Part shown: positions 19,884-26,644 of the stretch, piece after piece
Layout of the letters: each line of letters starts with the position of its first letter
Position numbering within the stretch: the stretch's first letter is position 1
NCBI RefSeq assembly: GCF_009646335.1
Contig: NZ_WJBU01000019.1
Span: forward strand, 27,636 to 91,635
DNA from: Caenimonas koreensis DSM 17982
GTDB taxonomy: Bacteria; Pseudomonadota; Gammaproteobacteria; Burkholderiales; Burkholderiaceae_C
Reading direction: 5' to 3'
DNA: 64,000 bases
Position numbers and translations under genes: made by a program
The notes under the pieces: model-generated
What the model saw: only the letters and a program-made list of their open reading frames with translations
What the model was told of the DNA's origin: nothing
Databases searched by the model: none

Positions 19884-19998
19884 CCGGGGTGGGGGCACGC
19901 GGCGGTAGCGCCACAGCCTGCACCGTTCCTGCCCACTGCTGCAACGCTTGCACCCCACAGGCGCATCGCTCGCGCCCTAGCGCCGCCACGCTCACCCT

Positions 19999-20439
19999 CT
20001 ACTGCTTGCGCAAGACAAACTCGTATTCGCGCGCCTGCCCCTCACGCCGCCACGTGCCGCGAATCTCGCGACCGCACGAGCCTTCGACCACATCGCCCAG
20101 CCACGTCGCGCTGATGTTGACGCCGTTCACGGATTCTTCCAGCGTGAATTCGCCTTCATCGACATCGCCTGCGAGGTCGGCGCGCTCGCCATTGCGATTG
20201 ATCTGCCCACGCACGCTCGCGGCCAGTTCAGGGTGTTGCCACAGCAGCAGCGTGGCGGCGGGCAAGTCCGTGAATTCAGCGCGCCACAAGCCGATGAGAT
20301 GTTCCTGTGTCGCTTCATGTGCCTTGGGGCAGACGCGCGCGAGGCTCTGCGCATGCGCGGCGAAGCTGGCAACCCCCAAGAAAAAAGCGAGCGCCGCGCG
20401 CTGCGCAAAGAACCGCATCTCAATGAACCGCACCGTCAT
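19999..20439 (-). CDS. secreted hypothetical protein
   Basis: 146 aa. The start at 20439 overlaps the helicase stop (ATGA), with a GGTGG upstream; an internal ATG at 20418 is also possible. A signal peptide ends at AAHAQ (about residue 30). The mature part looks like a small beta-rich domain: LIGLWRAEFTDLPAATLLLWQHPELAASV, GEFTLEESVNG and EIRGTWRREGQAREYEFVLRKQ. Cysteines in RVCPKAHE and EGSCGREI could form a disulfide. The pattern GLW...ATLLL...GTW suggests a lipocalin- or avidin-like fold, but I cannot assign a family. Co-transcription with the helicase is likely. Confidence 0.75.
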   Translation of the reverse strand: MTVRFIEMRFFAQRAALAFFLGVASFAAHAQSLARVCPKAHEATQEHLIGLWRAEFTDLPAATLLLWQHPELAASVRGQINRNGERADLAGDVDEGEFTLEESVNGVNISATWLGDVVEGSCGREIRGTWRREGQAREYEFVLRKQ

Positions 20440-22532
20440 GATCCACCCGCCGCAGTAGCAGCCGCCGCTGCCGCGGCCGTATCACTCGCCTTGCGCGCAA
20501 ATTCGGCGCGCAGGGCCTTGAGTTTTTCGCGCGGGTCTTCCTTGGTCGTCGATTTCTCCAGCGCCATCTCGGCGATGAAGCGGCTGGGCATGCCCGCGAC
20601 CATCTCGCGGCCCTTCTTGCGCTTTTTGGTCCAGCTCACCGCGAGCGAGCGCTGCGCGCGCGTGATGCCCACGTACATCAGCCGGCGCTCTTCCTGCAGC
20701 CGCTGCACGATGCTCTCGCTCATGGGGCCTGTGGCCTCGCTCATGGCCTTGTCGTCATCGCCCGGCTTGAAGGGCAGCAGGCCTTCGTTCACGCCAGCCA
20801 GCATCACGTGCGGCCACTCCAGGCCCTTGGCTGCATGCAGCGTCGAGAGTGTGACGACGTTCTGGTCCTTCTCGCGTTCGCTGATGGTGGACAGCAGCGA
20901 CACGGTCTGCGCGACTTCAAGCAGCGTTTTCTTCTCGCTCTCAATCGTGACACCAGCCGTGTCGTCGATCGTGCCGCCGCAGCGCTGCGACATCCAGTCG
21001 CAAAAATCCAGCACGTTGGTCCAGCGCGAAGCGGCGAGCTTCTCGCTCTCCTCGCCGTCGTAAAGGTGCTTTTCGTAGTCGATGTCCTTGAGCCAGTCGA
21101 GCAGGAACGCGCGCGCGTCTTCAGCGCCCGTGGTGTGGCGCGCACGGAACTCCATGTCGTTCACGTAGCGGCCAAACTCGTGCAGCCCGCCGATGGCGCG
21201 GGACGACACCGCCGACGGCAGCGAGCCTGAGAACAGCGCCGCGAACAGACTCAGCTTGTATTGGCTCGCGAATGTGCCCAGCGCCTGCAGCGTCGTGTGG
21301 CCGATGCCGCGCTTGGGCGTGGTCACTGCGCGCAGGAACGCCGGGTCGTCATCGTTGTTGACCAGGAGGCGCAGCCAGCCGCACAAGTCCTTGATTTCGG
21401 CGCGATCGAAAAAGCTCTGGCCGCCCGACACCTTGTACGGAATCTGCGCCTTGCGCAGTGCCTGCTCGAACACGCGCGCCTGGTGGTTGGCGCGGTACAG
21501 CACAGCGAAGTCTTTCCAGTCTTTCGACAAGCCGTTGGCGCGCGTCGATTGAATGCGTGCCACGGCGCGCTCGGCCTCGTGCTCTTCACTGTCGGCATCG
21601 ACGATGCGCACCGGCTCGCCTTCACCGAGTTCGGAGAACAGCGTCTTTGGAAAGAGCTTGGGGTTCGGCCCGATCACATTGTTGGCCGCGCGCAGGATCG
21701 CGCTGGTCGAGCGGTAGTTCTGCTCGAGCTTGACGACTTTCAGTTCCGGAAAATCCTGCGGCAGCCGCTTGAGGTTGTCGAGCGTCGCGCCGCGCCAGCC
21801 GTAGATCGACTGGTCGTCATCGCCCACGCATGTGAAGCGCCCGCGCTCGCCCACGAGCAGCTTCAGCACTTCGTACTGCGTGGCGTTGGTGTCCTGGTAT
21901 TCATCGACGAGCACGTGGCCCATCTGCTGCTGCCACTTCGCGCGAACATCGTCGTGGTCTTTGAGCAGCTTGAGCGGCAGGCCGATGAGGTCGTCAAAGT
22001 CCACGCTCTGGTAGGCCGTGAGCCGCTCTTCATAGCGGGCCATGATGCGCGCGGTGATTCTTTCGTTGTCGTCTTTGGCTTGCGCTTCAGCTTGCGCCGC
22101 GTTCAGGCCCATGTTCTTCCACAGCGAAATCGCCCATTGCCACTGACGCGCCGTCTTTGCGTCGGTGGTGCCGCCTGCGTCTTTCAGCAGGCTCGTCACG
22201 TCGTCGCTGTCGAGAATCGAGAACTGCGGCTTCAAGCCCAGCGCGGCGCCGTCCTGGCGCAGCATGCGCACGCCCAGTGCGTGAAAAGTACACACCAGCA
22301 CCTGCTTGGCCTCACGCCCGATCAGCGTCTTCGCGCGCTCGCGCATTTCGGCGGCGGCCTTGTTCGTGAAGGTGATGGCTGCGATGCGGCCGGGCTCCAG
22401 GCCCGCCGTGATCAGCCGCGCGATCTTGTGCGTGATGACGCGCGTCTTGCCCGAGCCGGCGCCCGCCAGGACGAGGCACGGCCCATGCATGTAGTTGACT
22501 GCTTCCTGCTGGGCGAGATTGAGGCCGGACAT
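20436..22532 (-). CDS. rep: Rep/UvrD-type superfamily 1A DNA helicase
   Basis: 698 aa from the ATG at 22532 (MSGLNLAQQEAVNYMHG), which matches the start of E. coli Rep; a GTG at 22583 would add 17 Pro-rich residues. Helicase motifs in order: Q-motif LNLAQQEAV, I GAGSGKTR, Ia TFTNKAAAEM, II DEYQDTN, III GDDDQSIYGWRGA, IV KLEQNYRS, V TLHAAKGLEWPHV, VI VGITRAQ. Overall it resembles Rep more than UvrD, for example in the GLLPFKPGDDD and EERRLMYVGITR blocks. It is a 3'-5' helicase in replication restart or repair. The C-terminus is Ala-rich. Confidence 0.93.
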   Translation of the reverse strand: MSGLNLAQQEAVNYMHGPCLVLAGAGSGKTRVITHKIARLITAGLEPGRIAAITFTNKAAAEMRERAKTLIGREAKQVLVCTFHALGVRMLRQDGAALGLKPQFSILDSDDVTSLLKDAGGTTDAKTARQWQWAISLWKNMGLNAAQAEAQAKDDNERITARIMARYEERLTAYQSVDFDDLIGLPLKLLKDHDDVRAKWQQQMGHVLVDEYQDTNATQYEVLKLLVGERGRFTCVGDDDQSIYGWRGATLDNLKRLPQDFPELKVVKLEQNYRSTSAILRAANNVIGPNPKLFPKTLFSELGEGEPVRIVDADSEEHEAERAVARIQSTRANGLSKDWKDFAVLYRANHQARVFEQALRKAQIPYKVSGGQSFFDRAEIKDLCGWLRLLVNNDDDPAFLRAVTTPKRGIGHTTLQALGTFASQYKLSLFAALFSGSLPSAVSSRAIGGLHEFGRYVNDMEFRARHTTGAEDARAFLLDWLKDIDYEKHLYDGEESEKLAASRWTNVLDFCDWMSQRCGGTIDDTAGVTIESEKKTLLEVAQTVSLLSTISEREKDQNVVTLSTLHAAKGLEWPHVMLAGVNEGLLPFKPGDDDKAMSEATGPMSESIVQRLQEERRLMYVGITRAQRSLAVSWTKKRKKGREMVAGMPSRFIAEMALEKSTTKEDPREKLKALRAEFARKASDTAAAAAAATAAGGS

Positions 22533-22638
22533 CGGGGCGGGGGGCGAGGCGGGGAGGCTGGGGTACTGCTCGAAACGAGCCACGGATCATAACGGCGGAG
22601 TTTGAAGGTGCCGCCCGCGTTGCACCGACAATACTGAC

Positions 22639-23604
22639 GTGCTCGACATCCTGTTCATCACATTTCCGTTTTTTGCGCTGGTGTTGTGCGGCTACCTCGC
22701 TGCGCGGCGGCGCATGCTGCCGCTGGATGCCATTCCGGGCCTGAACACCTTCGTGCTCTATTTCGCGCTGCCGTGCATGCTGTTCCGCTTCGGCTCGACC
22801 ACGCCCATTGCGCAGTTGCTCGACGGTGCAGCCATCATCGTGTACCTGGTGTGCGCGCTGATCTGCGTCGGCTTTGTCGTGTGGGTCAGCATGAACAGGC
22901 GCATCGGCTGGAACGACGCGTCGTTCGGCGCGCTAGTGGCTGCGTTCCCCAACACGGGTTTCATGGGCGTGCCGCTGCTCGTGGCGTTGCTGGGCGCAAA
23001 GGCCGCAGGCCCGGCGATCCTCACGATCCTGGTGGACCTGTTGATCACGTCGTCGTTGTGCATTGCGCTGTCGCGGCTCGATGGCGCTGACGAGCAAGGT
23101 GCGTCGCGCGCTGCGAAGAATGCGCTGCGCGGCGTCGCGCTCAACCCGATGCCCTGGGCCATCGTCGCCGGTGGCGTTGCGTCGGCATTGCAGTTACAGC
23201 TGTACAAGCCGGTGGCGCAGACGCTTGGCTTGCTCGCGGACGCAGCCTCGCCCGTTGCGTTGTTCACCATCGGTGCGATCTTGTGGCGCTCGCAGTTCCA
23301 TGCCGCGCAGCGCGAACATGCGCCGATGCCGTGGCGCGACTATGTGCCGGTCGCCGTTTTCAAGCTTGTTGTGCACCCGTTGCTTGTGCTGGTCGTGGGT
23401 GTTGGCGCTATTGCAGCCGGGCTGCCGCTCAACAAATTTGCAGCGTCGGTGATGGTGCTGGTGGCCGCGTTGCCGAGCGCGAGCAATGTGTCGATGCTGG
23501 CTGAGCGGTTCAGCGCGGATACGGGCCGCATCGCGCGGATCATTTTGCTGACGACTGCTGCGTCGTTCTTGACGTTCTCGGGTGCTGTGGCTCTGGTGAT
23601 CTAG
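22639..23604 (+). CDS. AEC-family (auxin efflux carrier-like) permease
   Basis: 321 aa from a GTG start. About ten hydrophobic segments are arranged as two five-helix halves, with PNTGFMGVPLLVALLG in the first half and LPSASNVSMLAERFSAD in the second; both are typical AEC motifs. Bacterial members export or exchange small organic acids such as malonate or malate. Its TAG stop (23602-23604) is shared with the boundary of an IS630 insertion: T and A are the target duplication and G is the first base of the element. The protein is unaltered because the empty site also reads TAG. Confidence 0.9.
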   Translation: MLDILFITFPFFALVLCGYLAARRRMLPLDAIPGLNTFVLYFALPCMLFRFGSTTPIAQLLDGAAIIVYLVCALICVGFVVWVSMNRRIGWNDASFGALVAAFPNTGFMGVPLLVALLGAKAAGPAILTILVDLLITSSLCIALSRLDGADEQGASRAAKNALRGVALNPMPWAIVAGGVASALQLQLYKPVAQTLGLLADAASPVALFTIGAILWRSQFHAAQREHAPMPWRDYVPVAVFKLVVHPLLVLVVGVGAIAAGLPLNKFAASVMVLVAALPSASNVSMLAERFSADTGRIARIILLTTAASFLTFSGAVALVI

Positions 23605-23615
23605 TGTCCTGTCCC
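23604..23615 (+). repeat. left terminal inverted repeat of the IS630 element
   Basis: GTGTCCTGTCCC, perfect complement of the right end at 24752-24763. Confidence 0.93.
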
Positions 23616-23674
23616 ATTGAAACCTGGCATTAATCATGCATGCCGATGCGGTATCTTTCGATGGAGATATCGCG

Positions 23675-24766
23675 ATGAGGACAGGCAGACCCAAGGACCA
23701 GCTGGAACTGAGTGCGGCGGAGCGCGCGCAGTTGGAGTCGTTCGTGCGCAGCCGCTCGTTACCGGCGGCACTTTCGGTGCGGGCGCGCATTATCCTGCGC
23801 AGTGCTGAGGGCGAGGACAACAAGACAATTGCCGCGCGGTTGAAGCTGCACAAGGCCACGGTGGGCAAGTGGCGTCGCAGTTTTGTGGAACGGCGAATCG
23901 CGGGGCTGTACGACGGCGTACGCCCCGGCGCGGCACGCACGATCGACGATGAGAAGGTTGCCCGTTTGATCAAGACGACGCTGCACACGAAGCCGAAAGA
24001 CGGCTCTACGCACTGGAGCGTGCGTGCAGTCGCCGCAGAGACGAGCATTTCGAAGAGCAGCGTGCAGCGTTACTTCCAGATATTTGGGCTGCAGCCACAT
24101 CGCACCGAGGGCTTCAAGCTCTCCACCGATCCATTCTTCATCGAGAAGCTGCGCGACGTCGTGGGCCTATACATGAGCCCACCGGACAATGCGTTGGTGA
24201 TCTGTGTGGACGAGAAGAGCCAATGCCAGGCGTTGGAGCGCACGCAGCCGATGCTGCCCATGGGGTTCGGCTACGTGGAAGGAGTCACGCACGACTACAA
24301 GCGCCACGGAACCACAACGCTGTTTGCCGCACTGAACGTGCTCAACGGGGCCGTGCTTGCCAGTTGCAAGCCGCGTCATCGGCATCAGGAATTCCTATCG
24401 TTTCTGCGCGAGATCGACAAGGCCGTGCCGCCCGAGCTGGACATCCACTGCATCGTCGATAACTACGCCACGCACAACCACCCGAAGGTCAAGGCGTGGC
24501 TGACTGCGCGGCCGCGCTGGCACATGCATTTCATCCCGACCTACAGCTCCTGGCTCAATCAGGTCGAGCGATTCTTCGCGCTGATCACTGACAAGGCAAT
24601 CCGCCGCGGCTCGTTCACCAGTGTCAATCAACTGGTGCAGCGCATCGATCACTTCGTGACCCACCACAACGAGAACTGCCAGCCATTCCGCTGGACCGCC
24701 ACGGCCGAATCGATCCTGGAAAAACTTAGCCGACTTTGCTCACGTATCAGCGGGACAGGACACTAG
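23675..24766 (+). CDS. IS630-family transposase
   Basis: 363 aa from the ATG at 23675 (MRTGRPKDQLEL). An N-terminal helix-turn-helix (NKTIAARLKLHKATVGKWRRSF) and a second winged HTH region precede the DDE catalytic core. First Asp in VICVDEKSQ, second Asp in IVDNYATHNHPKV, and the Glu in WLNQVERFFALITDKAIRRG, the typical IS630/Tc1 arrangement. The frame runs through the right terminal repeat, and its stop codon TAG is made of the target-duplicated TA plus the first chromosomal base. No frameshift is needed. It appears functional. Confidence 0.96.
   Translation: MRTGRPKDQLELSAAERAQLESFVRSRSLPAALSVRARIILRSAEGEDNKTIAARLKLHKATVGKWRRSFVERRIAGLYDGVRPGAARTIDDEKVARLIKTTLHTKPKDGSTHWSVRAVAAETSISKSSVQRYFQIFGLQPHRTEGFKLSTDPFFIEKLRDVVGLYMSPPDNALVICVDEKSQCQALERTQPMLPMGFGYVEGVTHDYKRHGTTTLFAALNVLNGAVLASCKPRHRHQEFLSFLREIDKAVPPELDIHCIVDNYATHNHPKVKAWLTARPRWHMHFIPTYSSWLNQVERFFALITDKAIRRGSFTSVNQLVQRIDHFVTHHNENCQPFRWTATAESILEKLSRLCSRISGTGH
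24752..24763 (-). repeat. right terminal inverted repeat of the IS630 element
   Basis: GGGACAGGACAC, perfect complement of the left end. It also encodes the last four residues of the transposase. Confidence 0.93.
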
Positions 24767-26590
24767 CTACCAGGTATCGACAGACCCAGCTGTCAACTCG
24801 CGAACGCGGGAAGAAGCCAACCCCGTCGCTAACCAGTCCCTCGTCAACGCCGGATCAACCACCGCATCAATCTCCAGCGTCGCGGCCATGTTGAGCGCTT
24901 GCCCCGATTCGTACTGCTGTGCAACCAGCTTCTGGTACAGCGCGTCCCGCTGCTCGCCTTCGGGTACTGCCTCCAGCTCCTTGCGATAGCCCAGCTTCAC
25001 CGCACCTTCGAGCCCCATTGCGCCGAACTCGCCGGTGGGCCACGCGATCGTGGCGTCGGGTGAATGAAAACCACCCGCGCACATCGCCATCGCGCCGAGC
25101 CCATAGCCCTTGCGAAGCACCACACTGAAGAACGGCACACGCAAGTGCGCTGCAGCGACAAACATCCGGCTCACGTGCCGCACCTGAGCCTGCTCCTCGA
25201 TGTCAGGCCCGACCATGAAGCCGGGTGTGTCGACCAGGCTCACCAACGGCAAGCCATGCACGTTGCACAACTGCATGAAGCGCGCCGCCTTGTCGGCTGC
25301 ATCAGCGTCAATCGCGCCGCCCAGGTGATGCGGGTTGTTCGCGATGATGCCCACGGGCCGGCCCTCGATACGAGCCAGCGCCGTATGAATGCCTTTGCCA
25401 AACCCGGTGCGAAGTTCGAGCACCGTTCCCGCGTCGGCGATACCCGTGATGGCCGCACGCGTGTCGTACACGCGCAGCCGGTTCTCGGGTACCACATCGC
25501 GCAGGGCATTCGCGTCGGGTGTTTCAAATGTCGCCACGCGGCCCTGGAAGAACGACAGATAGTGCTTCGCGGCCCGCACCGCTTTCGCTTCGTCGTCAAC
25601 CAGCACGTCGATCACGCCGTTCGCATGCTGAATGCTCGCGGGGCCGATCTGCTCGGGCTTGAACACGCCGAGCCCGCCGCCTTCAACCATCGCCGGGCCT
25701 CCCATGCCGATGTTGCTGTGCTTCGTCGCGATGATCACGTCGCTGCAGCCGAGCAGCGCCGCGTTACCCGCAAAACACCGGCCCGCCACGATGCCGACCA
25801 CGGGCACTTGGCCATTCAGTCGCGCAAAGCTGGCGAACGTCGTCACGTGCAGGCCTGCGACGATGGGCATGTCGGTGTCGCCGGGGCGTCCGCCGCCGCC
25901 TTCTGCAAACAACACGACGGGCAGCTTGTTGGCCAGCGCGATGCCGAGCATGCGATCGGTTTTCTGGTGGTTGCGCATGCCTTGCGTGCCGGCCAGCACG
26001 GTGGCGTCGTACGCCATCACAACGGCGCGCGACTTGTCTGCGCCGAAGAGATCGCCGTTGATGCTGCCGATGCCCGTGACCATGCCGTCGGCGGGCGTGT
26101 TGCGCTGCAAGTCGTCTTCGGTGCGGCGGCTGCGTTGGGCGGCAACGGTGAGCGCGCCGTATTCGTTGAAGCTGTTCGCGTCGCACAAGTCGGCGATGTT
26201 CTCGCGCGCCGTGCGCAAGCCCAGAGTGCGGCGGCGCGCGACGGCTTCAGGGCGCGCGCTGTCGAGCGTGAGCGCGTGGCGGTTGATCACGCGTTGCAGG
26301 TCGGCGCGAACGACATCGTTGGTGCGCGATGGCGCTGCGACCGCATCTGCAGGTTCTGTCGCGTTGACGGCCGTTGCCGCGTGCGCCGTCATCAGCACAT
26401 CGCCTTCATCGACCACATCCCCCACGGCCACGTGCACCTCGCGCACTTGCCCCGCCGCGTCAGCACGAACCTCGTGCTCCATCTTCATCGCTTCGAGGAT
26501 GACGACAACGTCGCCCGCGCGCACCGTGTCGCCAGGCGCGACGAGCCATTGCACAACCTGGGCCTGAAGGGGGGAGCGAAGCTGCTGCAT
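24767..26590 (-). CDS. biotin-carrier / acyl-CoA carboxyltransferase fusion
   Basis: 607 aa. Residues 1-70 are a biotinyl domain with the biotinylation motif EAMKMEHE. After a ~25-residue Ala/Pro/Thr linker the rest is a complete AccD/PccB-type carboxyltransferase. It has the N-subdomain VTGIGSINGDLFGADKSRAVVMAYD, the oxyanion-hole glycines in FAEGGGGRPGD, and the C-subdomain block VSLVDTPGFMVG with GAMAMCAGGFHSPDATIAWPTGEFG. It should transfer CO2 from carboxybiotin to an acyl-CoA. No biotin carboxylase gene lies beside it, so a trans-acting partner is needed. The biotin carrier being on the N-terminus of the CT rather than on the carboxylase recalls long-chain acyl-CoA carboxylases split after the BC domain. 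An IS630 element abuts its stop codon. Confidence 0.9.
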   Translation of the reverse strand: MQQLRSPLQAQVVQWLVAPGDTVRAGDVVVILEAMKMEHEVRADAAGQVREVHVAVGDVVDEGDVLMTAHAATAVNATEPADAVAAPSRTNDVVRADLQRVINRHALTLDSARPEAVARRRTLGLRTARENIADLCDANSFNEYGALTVAAQRSRRTEDDLQRNTPADGMVTGIGSINGDLFGADKSRAVVMAYDATVLAGTQGMRNHQKTDRMLGIALANKLPVVLFAEGGGGRPGDTDMPIVAGLHVTTFASFARLNGQVPVVGIVAGRCFAGNAALLGCSDVIIATKHSNIGMGGPAMVEGGGLGVFKPEQIGPASIQHANGVIDVLVDDEAKAVRAAKHYLSFFQGRVATFETPDANALRDVVPENRLRVYDTRAAITGIADAGTVLELRTGFGKGIHTALARIEGRPVGIIANNPHHLGGAIDADAADKAARFMQLCNVHGLPLVSLVDTPGFMVGPDIEEQAQVRHVSRMFVAAAHLRVPFFSVVLRKGYGLGAMAMCAGGFHSPDATIAWPTGEFGAMGLEGAVKLGYRKELEAVPEGEQRDALYQKLVAQQYESGQALNMAATLEIDAVVDPALTRDWLATGLASSRVRELTAGSVDTW

Positions 26591-26644
26591 CGCCGGATTG
26601 TGCGGCAGCCGCAGCGCCCGGCGTGGCCCCTCGTGTCCCGATGG

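Larger units (their letters stand above)
23604..24763. mobile_element. complete IS630-family insertion sequence
   Basis: 1160 bp, bounded by perfect 12-bp terminal inverted repeats (GTGTCCTGTCCC at 23604-23615 and its complement at 24752-24763). The repeats continue imperfectly to about 24 bp. Flanking TA dinucleotides (23602-23603 and 24764-24765) are the target duplication, and the rebuilt empty site is CTAG, the known preference of IS630. One intact transposase ORF fills the element. It is inserted exactly between the stop codons of two convergent genes, so neither is damaged. Intact repeats and ORF suggest a recent insertion. Confidence 0.95.

Noticed and set aside
23636..23674. Upstream ATG that lengthens the transposase by 13 residues
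   Set aside because: The extra residues (MHADAVSFDGDIA) read from the AT-rich promoter part of the element and are unlike IS630 transposases, which begin near the GRPKDQLELS block.
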